Assembly (NCBI GenBank): GCA_016859345.1
Contig: CM029124.1
Location: 12,488,480-12,552,479, forward strand
Source: Istiophorus platypterus
Taxonomy: Eukaryota > Chordata > Actinopteri > Istiophoriformes > Istiophoridae
Length of the DNA stretch: 64,000 bases
Direction of reading: 5' to 3'
Below the pieces are notes generated by a model that saw only the letters and a program-made list of their open reading frames with translations, did no database searches and was not told the DNA's origin. This document shows positions 25,701 to 35,857 of the stretch, piece by piece. Positions within the stretch are counted from its first letter, which is position 1, and each line of letters opens with the position of its first letter. The position numbers and the translations under genes were made by a program.

Positions 25701-26200
25701 TTTCAATGACACGAACGATGATACTACATGCAGGGCTTTGTGTTTGCAGGATGATGAGGGCAGTCCAGCGGAGTAGTCGGGACATGCTGAGGAAGCGTTG
25801 CGGCTCTAAACCCCTTCTCCGGGTCTCCCACCCGCTTCCCGCATAGAAAGCCCGTGTGCGTCTGCGCCACAGGCGGCCGATCCGCCGCTTCACGTCCGGG
25901 GGCTTCGCTCCTTCTCCAGCTGATTCAGGAAAAAAAATATATAAATAAATAAATAAATAAATAAAATTTTTACACCATTCCGTCGCTTATTGGGCGGGAT
26001 CCTTGAAGGAGCACCGACAGGGGAGAGAGTGGCGTTTTCTGAGATCATAGGCGTGGTTTTGGATGGAGATGCTCCGTCTGCTCCCGCTGGGATCCCCACC
26101 TGCCCTCGCAGCGCGTTTGTCACGGCGCCAGCTGGTATTTTCTTGAGCCTGAGCCACCACAGCGTGTATATCGATCCCGTTTTATTCCCGTCAGTGGAGA
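22790..26200. other. Intergenic region between pde6c and lgi1
   Basis: About 3.4 kb of mostly AT-rich DNA with no supported gene. It contains short simple repeats: purine-rich gaaagagagaaagaaag near 25384-25410 and (AAAT)n at 25941-25966. GC content and CpG density rise from about 25600 towards lgi1. FRA10AC1, which lies between PDE6C and LGI1 in human, is not recognisable on either strand. Confidence 0.6.
25941..25966. repeat. (AAAT)n microsatellite
   Basis: Six AAAT units upstream of the lgi1 CpG-rich promoter region. Confidence 0.85.
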
Positions 26201-26207
26201 TACAGAT

Positions 26208-26212
<5 letters not shown>

Positions 26213-26262
<50 letters not shown>

Positions 26263-26278
26263 TGTGTGTGCGTGTGTT
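26213..26278. repeat. (TG)n microsatellite
   Basis: About 30 TG units, with a TA and two GC interruptions near the 3' end, about 280 bp before the lgi1 start codon. Confidence 0.95.
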
Positions 26279-26405
26279 GGGGCGGGCCGGTTTAATCACA
26301 GCGCCGTGGACGTTTAATCGGTTTGATCACCTCCGGAGCTGCGGCGGCGCACGACACTCGGCGGAGATAAACAAGCGCGGACAGCGCGTCGCTCGGCCTC
26401 CGAGG

Positions 26406-26462
26406 AGCAGCAGCAGCGGCGGCGGCGGCGGAGGCGGCACCGGCGGCACCGGCGGCGGCTGC
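26406..26462. repeat. GC-rich triplet repeat (GCA/GGC)n
   Basis: Three to four CAG units followed by imperfect CGG units with two ggcacc interruptions, about 100 bp upstream of the lgi1 ATG. Confidence 0.85.
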
Positions 26463-26559
26463 AGAAGACGCGGCGGCACCGGAGGAACCACGGCGGAGAC
26501 CCCGGTCCACGTTCAGGGCCGTTCGACGCGCAGGTCGTGCCAGCAGCGGTTTCGAGAGG

Positions 26560-29500
26560 ATGGAAAATACGTGCAAGACGCCCGGGAAGCGGCCCCTGCT
26601 CGGTTTGCTTGTGCTGGCGTCCGTTTTACTCGCAGCGGACGGCAAGAGAGCCAAGCAGCCCCGCTGCCCCTCGTCGTGCACATGCACCAAGGATAACGCG
26701 CTGTGCGAAAGCGCGGGGCTGATCCCCCGCAGTTTCCCCTTCGATGTCATATCGCTGTGAGTCCCGTTTAATCGTTGTTTTTTTATCACAAATACCAAAA
26801 CCATCGGCTCTGCGTGCTGGTTAGGACGCGGGTTTCTCTGCTCCCCTGCGGTGACGAACACCCAGGGAACAGGCTGGGATAACTGCCCGTGTGAGACAGT
26901 CGGTGCTTGGTGGCTAAACACTGTGTCTGTGCGTCTTTCTTTTTTTTTTTTTTGTTTGATTTTCTCCCCCACAGATCATTCGTCAAGTCAGAATTCACCG
27001 AAATCCCAAAAGAGAGCTTCATCCACACGCCTGCCCTGCATCTCCTGTGAGTAATCTCCCCGGAGCTTTTTGTTGTTCTTCTTCTTCAGTCTTTGTTGTG
27101 TGTTGTCAGTCACCCCAGTGAGGTGCGTAACGCCATGTTTAATGTTCCTGACATCTCCCCTCCACTGACGCTCCACAATATTACAGAATGGCTGTTGCTG
27201 TTGATTTTTTTTGGGGGGGGTCTCTTATAAAACATTTTTGAAATTATTTCCATGCATGCCATTTTGTGTGGAGTATTTATTCTCTCTGCCAGGCATTGAT
27301 CCAAGTCTTGCCTTAGAATGTAATTGTTTATACTGCGAATCAGGTCTTGTTTCAGAATGAGCCTTGTCTCCGGGGAATCCCTCCTTTTGAAGAGGGAATC
27401 CCCTTCACTCCTTTCTCATAGGGTGGAGTATGGAATGAGTCACTGTGTCTTTCAAAACAAGTATGTTAGGCTGCAGAAATCCTGATGGAGCCTTGAACCT
27501 TGCCTTTGGTGTACTTCGGCTACCCTCAAGAGCAATGGCGAGGGTTTTCCATCAGTCACTTCCATTTTTCAGAGTATACAGCAGCTAATGTGGGACAACG
27601 GCTTCTTATTATCCCATCTGTGTGAAATATTAACCACGGATCTCTGTGCACAGCCTCTTTACAGCCAACAACCTGGAATCCATCAACGAGGATGCTTTCC
27701 TCGGTCTTCCTCATCTGGAGTATCTGTAAGTGGATGGGACAAATTAATCCTACAGGTTCTTCCTAAAAGACAAGGTTGCCTCCTTCCTTTGCGCATTTAT
27801 TCACTCAACACCTTTTTCAGGTTCATCGAAAACAACCAAATCAAGTCAATATCACCACAGGCCTTCCGTGGACTGAAAACCTTAGTGCATCTGTAAGTAT
27901 AAGTTTATAAATTCCCATGCAATTGCACCGTAGATGTGACATAAATTTAAAACGTTATCGCTTTGTAGGAGAGAAATGCGAAGAAGCTTTCTGCTATTTT
28001 CATCAGTTTTGAAATAGGTCAGCAGGTTCAACTAAACCTGTCCCTCCCAATGAAACGCTGACAAAGTTTATTACACATTTATTGCCACATGGATTTTTCT
28101 CCCAACTCTGTGAAGCAATTAGTATGATTATAAAGCAAATCCTATCACGTCTGCTGTCCCACTTAATAAAGCTTAGAAGCTTACATAAACATTTAGTTAC
28201 AGACATTTATCATTTTCACAATTAAAATGTTTAGCCTGCCCAAAATACAGCTATAACAACCTTCTCAACAGCAGAATCCACCCTTTTCCTCTCTTTTTGT
28301 AGCAGAGAGACATAAAATGGCCGTGGAGGCATCTCTAAAAATAGCTTAATGTTTTCTCAAACTCACTATAAGCGGTGTTCCTGTCTACAGTCTCCAGGTT
28401 GGCAATATGAGCCCAGGCTTTATAACCGATGTTCATACCATATATACCACTGCAGGGAAAAGAGGCATAAACCACACCCACAATTAGATTTTGTGAAGCA
28501 CTCAAAGTTCCTCTTGTGAACAGTAACAGTATGAAAAGGGATGCAATAATAAGTGTACGTGAACTGCTATTTTTCCTCTTTTTCATGCAGGAGTCTGGCC
28601 TACAACAACCTGCAGACTCTGCCCAAAGATTTGTTCAAAGGTCTTGAGGCCTTGACAAAAGTGTAAGTATGAATTTTAGTCCTGCATTACCTGGAAACCA
28701 AGAGATAAACTGCATAGTTGTATAATGTATCATCTTGTGAACAATGAGTTTTCTGTACAGGCTTCTAAATATAGAAAACCGTTTCATCACTCTTCTTCAG
28801 CAAAGGCTTGAAAAATGTGTGGGAAGCTGGTGCTTTTAACACCATTAAAATTACATGCAGCAGCGAGGGAGTGAGATAGTTTGCAATCCATCACCCACTG
28901 AAAATATTCAGTTCTCCTTTTAAGTCCCTCTTGATATTAATGAGGGCACAGAATGAAGCTGTGAGGGCCCCGAGAACAAAGCCAGCAGTCGTACCTAACA
29001 TGACGGCGGCTTTTGAGCATAAAATCCATTCACAAGGCTGAGAGCATTCTGGTTAGCTTTGGATGGTTTGGAGGTCAGTTTGGTGGTTTTCTCACACCAG
29101 AGACCTGCGTGGGAACCAGTTCACCTGTGACTGTAAGCTCAAGTGGCTGGTGGAGTGGATATACAGCACCAATGCTACAGTGGATCAGATTTACTGCAAA
29201 GGCCCGGCCTCACAGCTGGACAAGAAGATCAACAATCTGGTGCCACAGTCCTTCGACTGCATCACCACAGGTGGAGCACAGAAAACACTCTTTATTTTAT
29301 CACTCGATAGTCACAGCTCCTCCTGAATTTTAGTGTTATTCAAAGTGTTTGTTTGTTCCTCGAACAGAGTTTGATTCCTACCAGTCTCTGAAGTTTGAGT
29401 CCATATCAGTGGAGGCATTTTCCTTTGGGAATGACCAGTATGTGGTGTTTGCTCAGCCCTTCATCGGGAAATGCAGCTTTCTGGAGTGGGATCATGTGGA

Positions 29501-30486
29501 GATGGTCTTCAGAAACTTTGACGATATTGACAGTAAGTAAATGTCCTTTCAGATATACTGTCATGTGATAAGGGGGGGTGAGACTGGAAAAGGAACCACT
29601 AGATGGAGACAAGTATCAAAGACAAAGTGAAGCTACATTTTTTTTTATCCTTTATTTCTCCTCACCAGGCACATCCACTGTCATCTGCAAACCTCTGGTC
29701 ATTGACAACCAGCTCTTTATCATTGTGGCTCAGCTGTTTGGCGGCTCACACATCTATAAGCGTGACACCTCTGCTAATAAATTCATCAAGCTCCAAGGCA
29801 TCGACATCCTCAGAATCCGCAAACCAAACGACGTTGAGACTTTCCGCATTGACGGAGAATCTTTCTTCGTCATAGCTGACAGCTCCAAGGCCGGTTCCAC
29901 CACCATCTACAAGTGGAACGGTAACGGCTTCTACTCTCACCAGTCACTCCATCCGTGGTACCGGGACACTGACGTGGAGTACATGGAGATTTCGTCCAAA
30001 CCTCACCTGATCCTGTCTAGCAGCTCCCAGAGGCCGGTCATCTACCAGTGGAACAAAGGCACCAAGCTGTTCGACAGGCGCACCGACATCCCGGAGATGG
30101 AGGACGTCTACGCCGTGAAGCATTTCCAGGTCAAATCTGACCTCTTCATTTGCCTGACACGCTTCATTGGTGACTCCAAAGTGATGCGCTGGGATGGAGC
30201 CCTCTTTAGAGAATTGCAGACCATGCCGTCTCGTGGCTCTATGGTTTTCCAGCCCTTCGCTGTGGGCAGCTGGCAGTACGCCATCCTGGGCAGCGATTAC
30301 TCTTTCACACAGGTGTACCGCTGGGATGCCAAGAAGGGCGAGTTTGTCCACTTCCAGGAGCTGAACATCCAGGCGCCGAGAGCCTTCTCTCCAGTCTCCA
30401 TAGACAACCGGCAGTTCCTGCTGGCCTCCAGTTTCAAAGGGAGAACTCAGATCTATGAGCACGTAGTGATTGATCTGAGCAATTGA
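26560..30486 (+). CDS. lgi1: Leucine-rich glioma-inactivated protein 1 (secreted LRR-EPTP protein)
   Basis: LGI1 is a secreted neuronal protein that links ADAM22/ADAM23 across the synapse and tunes AMPA receptors and Kv1 channels; human mutations cause lateral temporal epilepsy. Exons 26560-26756, 26975-27046, 27654-27725, 27821-27892, 28591-28662, 29101-29270, 29368-29532, 29669-30486 total 1638 nt (545 aa; human 557). Four consecutive 72-bp exons each encode one LRR unit, the classic LGI structure. A signal peptide (about 1-28, LLGLLVLASVLLAADG) precedes an LRR-NT cap with Cys36, 40, 42 and 49 (CPSSCTCTKDNALC, nearly as in human). LRRs run to about residue 160, then the LRR-CT cap (CDCKLKWLVEW) with glycosylation site Asn186. 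The second half is the EPTP beta-propeller, with motifs such as YVVFAQPF, SHIYKRD, FIGDSKVM and GSDYSFTQVY. The last exon ends HVVIDLSN, against VIVDLSA in human LGI1. Which teleost paralogue (a or b) cannot be told here. Confidence 0.95.
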
Positions 30487-31445
30487 GTGATTTTGAATTT
30501 TTGGCTGATTGATAGGCTATTGATGACTTTAGTGGTGTTTGTATTTAAAGAAGGCTGTTGCAGCAGACACAGTGCTCAACGACAGAGAGTGATCATCAGT
30601 TGATCCTAACTTGAGAAAGGCAGGCATTACTCTTATTTTTAAAATCTTCCATTGAAATCAGTGCATGGTAAATGTAGAGATGAATGCATGGATCTCAACC
30701 AAATTTATTTGACTGAGATGCATGTTGAGTTTATGCATGGACCTCAAGTTAGGATTAGACCCAAGATGTTGTCGAGACACTCATGCATGACCAGGGCCTC
30801 ACTCGGGCCCTCGCATCCTGGTAAACGCAATATCCATGCTCATTAATCCATTAAATCTAGCATTGGCCAATAGGGTGTTTTTTGTGTTCAGCCATTGATG
30901 TGACTCAACAAAGTTTATACATTTGTAATCTCATATATTTATCTACAGAAAGTAATAATGAAACAGTACTTTTTAACCTATTGACATGTTTAACTGAACA
31001 AATCTGCCAAAACAAAATGTTTACATTTTTCTGTCTTTCCACGTGTTCGCTAAAAGATTTGTAAATGAAGCTTTTGTAAGTTTAAGAGGGACCATGCCAG
31101 TTAAATAAATATTTGTTATGGAGAATAATTCAAAATTATGTTTATGATTTGGAAAATATCAATGGAAACATTGTGTGAGAATCTACCTGTATGTTCTTGC
31201 AACTTACATTTTTATCATTAATGGTTTGTATGATGTTTAAAGTATTGAAAAATACTGTTTTTCATAAGAAATACGGGAAACATTTTGGGCACATTTGGAA
31301 CTATTTTCACACACTTTAAGGAACTGAAATGAAAACTGAAGATATTGTTCATAATGCTTTACCTTTGACTTACATTAATGCAAAATACATCAGTTGTGTC
31401 AGAATTAGGATTACGTTATTGACTAATATCATGCTATTTAGAGCC

Positions 31446-31451
31446 AATAAA
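31446..31451 (+). terminator. Candidate polyadenylation signal of lgi1
   Basis: AATAAA in the context gagccaataaaggt, about 0.96 kb after the stop codon. An earlier candidate (ttaaataaatatt) is near 31102. Confidence 0.45.
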
Positions 31452-31670
31452 GGTATAAATCATCAACTGTACTCATCTAAGCTCCCTGCTGGTACTGTCT
31501 GACATGACATGGCTTCAGCGCAAAGTGTCGACATGGTCCACAAAGCTAAAAAAGTACACTAACACATCTACTTCATCGCTCAAAGGACATTGACGTCCTA
31601 AAGTTAGTTGTGTAATTATGATACAGCCATGAGAAATCAAATAAAATAAATACAAACAAATAAAATCCTT

Positions 31671-31676
31671 TTTATT
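31671..31676 (-). terminator. Candidate polyadenylation signal of mark1
   Basis: TTTATT on the plus strand reads AATAAA on the minus strand. It lies 1.34 kb downstream of the mark1 stop, only about 220 bp from the lgi1 signal on the other strand. Several other AATAAA matches on this strand exist in the AT-rich 3' region. Confidence 0.35.
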
Positions 31677-33016
31677 TTCTCCAACAAAGTGCACGCCTCA
31701 ATTCTACAAAGCAGCACATTACAATGTAATGGAATAAATACAATAAAATCGGCTGAATTAAAAAAACAAAAAAACAAAAAAAAAATAAAACAAAACACAA
31801 GCAAGGAGATGCACAAGTACCTGCACAATTACACTGTTGGCAGGACTAAATCAGGCTCTTTAGAAAGGCTCCACAAGACAAACTGCTTTTTTCATGGTGA
31901 TTGTTTGACCTTTCATGCACCTTCAGTCCTTTGGACAAAGACATCCTGTCCTCTGCTTTCTAAAATCAACCAATTTAAATCCTGCTTTTTTTGTAATTGA
32001 GGACTACCAAACTATCATGAAAGAAATACAAGTGCATACTCTCATGTGCATACACATCACCCTGGAAAACTTGTGCAATAGCAGCAGGACCTCAGAATCA
32101 CCTACCTGCTGCTGAGAGAAAATAAAGTGAACACATTTTCAGTTTTAACTGAAGTTACTACTCAAGTCTATGGGGCAACTTTTTCTGTAGGCAAATAAAA
32201 TAGAACATAAAAGGCAAGGGAACACATCCCTTAATATTCCACAAAATAATTTAGTGCTCTTTAAATAAAATGAAAAACACTATTTTCATATGGTGGCTCT
32301 TAAAAAAAAAGAAGAAAAAAAAAAACAAACTTAAAAAAACCTCACAGACTGAAAGGATAATGCTCTAAGAGACATCAATTATATTAGGAAAGAACTCAAA
32401 TTCCATGAAAAAAGACATTATTGACAATAAAATCCTGTACAGAACGCAAAATCAATGTACAATACAGTACCTGCAGATGTTATGCATACAGTACAATTCT
32501 CTTTTTACTTGTTTTAGTATGGGCTTCAGCTTGATCTATATGCTGACTAAACACAGGTGGGAAAGCGGCTGTTTAAGCTTTCAGTAATTTTAATGGTTAT
32601 TCAGCGAGGGGAGCAGATCTTGTAGTAGGTGTTTAGAAAAAGAGATTGAAAACATTATTGCAGAATGGTCATCTTCAGTTGCATACTGCATGTGTTACAT
32701 GAATGTGTCCTATGACAAGGAGCAGCGGGCTGATGAGAGACAGAGAGCTGGACGGAAAAAAAAAAGGGGGGGGGCGATTAGCTGTTTTTGCTATCTCTCC
32801 TTCACAGAGGTTAAACCTTGCGAGTTCTCTCCGATCCACTACCCTGTACAGTACATTCGTGGCCAGTATTGCACGTTACCAGCCGAGTCCACCCTGATTC
32901 TGCATGGTGAGGACCTTCAGTGCTGAATTTTGTACTGGAAGTCAACACTAATCCAGTTATGAGATGAGACTGTAACCAGAGCTCACCAAAGACTGGGACT
33001 GGGACTCCATCTGCTG
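31677..33016 (-). other. Probable mark1 3' UTR
   Basis: No supported ORF lies between the convergent lgi1 and mark1 stops. This AT-rich stretch, with A-rich runs near 31758-31798 and 32306-32340, is most simply the mark1 3' UTR. The mRNA end is inferred, not seen. Confidence 0.5.
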
Positions 33017-35801
33017 TCACAGTTTGAGCTCATTGGCAATTTTGCAGGCAATATTCTTAAAGGCGATGGACGTGCCCGATATCCTCTTGAAGCGCACGCC
33101 GTTGAGTGAGAGGCGGGGCAGCTTGCAGACCTCCATCTCCCATTGGACCAGGTTATCCTGCCGGGCGTCGCCGTGGACACAGAAAAGCAAGAAGCGCTCG
33201 CGCTGCTCGTAATCGCAGCTGTTGGCGTCCAGGACCTTTCGGATCTCCCTCATCATCTCGGCGGGCTCCATGGAGGAGGTGGTCTTCATGCTCCATGTGA
33301 AACGCAGTGAGCGAGGCTTGGAGTCCCGACCGCCGTCCTCTTTAGTGTCACCGGACGCACTCCTACGGCAATATAAGAAGAGGACAAAGAGAGAGAGAGA
33401 GAGAGCACAGAGAGAGGAGAAGACAGAGACTTTGAAGGAGGCAGAGGTTGGTTAGGAGCTCTCTGTGAATTCCGCATTCTCAATCCAATTCCCACCTTGG
33501 TGTTTCTGTCCTGGCACTGGCCTCTCCCTCACTAGGCACCCTGAAATAAACCAGGAATACACTGTTACCGAAAAGCAGATGTCAACACGTGTTCCCCCAA
33601 CCCACTACCAACATCACCACCACCACCATCATCACTTGACAAAGAAGAGAGGGGTGTCGGGCATCATGCCAGGAAAGAATCCACACTCCTGGGTATCAGG
33701 GTTCAGCACACAATGAAGTGACTGTGACTTTTTGAGACGCATACTATGTGGGCCCCTTTAGAATAATCAAACGGATCCTACCGTCTACTGTATGCTTCCT
33801 TTCCTTAATCCCCACTGATCTGTTCAGAGTGTAAAAGTGGTTCTACATCTTTGATCCAACCTGTGTAATTTGACTGATCTCTTCTCTTAAGTGCTTAATG
33901 AAGATGGGGGAGAGTAAGGAGAGGAAAGTCAGTAACTTGAGGTGCAGGTGCTGTGGCTTAGTATAGGAGAAGCTGGTGAGCCGTAAGGATTGTTCTCTAG
34001 GCAGTGGACACAAGGGAAGGAAATACACAACATAACAAGGGTGTCAGTAAGCAAGGATGTGTTGTGTTGGGCAAGTACGTAAGGGGTTAAGGAAACATGG
34101 GCCAAGGTCATAGTGGGCAGAGAGAGAGTTTTCTTTCTCTCTCTTTTGTTTTTTGTTTTTTTTTTTTGGACAGGGGGTCACAGGTGCAGCAAGCGTTGTG
34201 TTCTCCTACCTCCGGGTTGACCTGAAAGACAGAGCTCTATGCGGAGAGAAAAGGAGAGATAGCTGTGAGCTTCTACCAGATGGGCCGGCGTGAAGGTGAC
34301 ACTAGGAGCTAACTGGTTTATGGAATGAGGAGGCTCTGTCCTTTGCTTGTCATATTGACAGGAAAGGGTAACAGTGTGCAAGTAATAAGATCTAAGGACT
34401 GGGAACAGACAAGAGCAAATCTGTCTTCTAGAGGTATGAGAGCATGTGATGCCTTCTTTGTTATCACTGCTGAAAAAGGTTGAATTAAGTAATGTGTACA
34501 TATTTTGCACCAAGTCCTTAAATCTCTTTAGATTGTTTGGTTTTGAGGAATAATTTAACCTGAGACAGACAAATCCATGGAGGATAGTTTATGTCTGCAC
34601 TTTGAAGTTAAATACAATATCTCAACTTAGTTTGGCTAAGTTAAGCGGAGTTTGTCTGAGATGGAAAGGACAATTCTGTCAAAACCAAACAATCCATTGA
34701 TGAATCTCATAAATATCGTTATCTCAGTCACTCAAGGTGTATTAGTACCATAGTTTGGCTATTTATTCCTCTGCTTTTAATAGAAGGAGACTTGACACTC
34801 TAAACCAAATGTTGGCTACTTAATCATGCCAAAGGGAACATGAATACCCAAACTACTAGGTGCAAGAAGTGTTAACTACAATCTAGTGTATCATTTGTGC
34901 AGCCGTTTGTCGTCACTGACCTGCGGACAAACTTAGAGGTGATCTTGCTGATGATCCCAGTGGAGGTGCCCCTGCGTTGCTGAGCTAGAGCCCCCGTATC
35001 GTGGGACAGTGTGGGTGAGGCCGGGGGCCCATTGTAGGTAGCACTGCGCCGGTCTCGGAGCTGAGCCCCGTGGAAGGTGCTGCGACTGGTGGTACCTCGG
35101 GGGAAACGGTTCTTCTCTGGGGTGCTAATACTGTGTGCAGATGGAGAGGTGGATGGACCCCGTGGAGAGGAGCTGCAAAATAAACAAAAACCACTTCTTT
35201 ACTCCTATAAAAAAAAAAGATTACAGGTGAGGACACATGTCTCCAAAGTTGGTGAATATCAGCAAAATTGTGTTATTTAGAAGTAAATTAGACTGTCAGC
35301 GTACCATCTTCACCACAAACAGACTGTTACATGTGATCCTCCATTAGCCTCTGTTATCATGGATGATGATGGCAGGATCGGGCTGCTCACCTGGCTTTAA
35401 GCTCTGTGTTGTCATCGATGGGGGGCAGTGTGCTCTTCGAAGGATGCCCTGACGACGACATGGACTTGGTGTGACGAGGTCGTGTAGAGCCCATCGCAGT
35501 CGACGGGGTGCTACCCGACACCTCAGTTAAACTGGGGACCAAGGTCAGAGGGTATCAGCGCGTGAGGACGAAAATATTACAATAAAACGTGCTCGTTTGT
35601 GGCTTTTGTGTTATGCACCATAAAGTAAGATAGAAAGAAACTCAGAACATGGAGAGCTAAATCTCACCCTGTAATTTTGTGTGAATGTGTTTGTATTCAC
35701 CTGCTGTCTTTGCCATTGGGAATAGCTGAGTAACGGTCAGTGGAGGATCGTTCACACACGTATGTGTTCCTCCGAGTCATCGAGCCATTGGTCTATTTGT
35801 G

Positions 35802-35857
<56 letters not shown>

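Larger units (their letters stand above)
25980..26559 (+). promoter_or_regulatory. CpG-rich promoter and 5' UTR region of lgi1
   Basis: The 580 bp before the lgi1 ATG are GC-rich with many CpGs (e.g. gcggcggcgcacgac, cgcgtcgctcggcctccg), unlike the region upstream. A long (TG)n tract (26213-26278) and a GGC/GCA-rich triplet repeat (26406-26462) sit inside it. The transcription start was not located; the triplet repeat is close enough to the ATG to be in the 5' UTR. Confidence 0.55.

Noticed and set aside
26292..26972. 226-codon minus-strand open frame with Ala-rich stretch
   Set aside because: Antisense to lgi1 exon 1 and its GGC repeat; the poly-Ala is the repeat read backwards.
29944..30462. 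172-codon minus-strand open frame
   Set aside because: Antisense of the conserved EPTP exon of lgi1.
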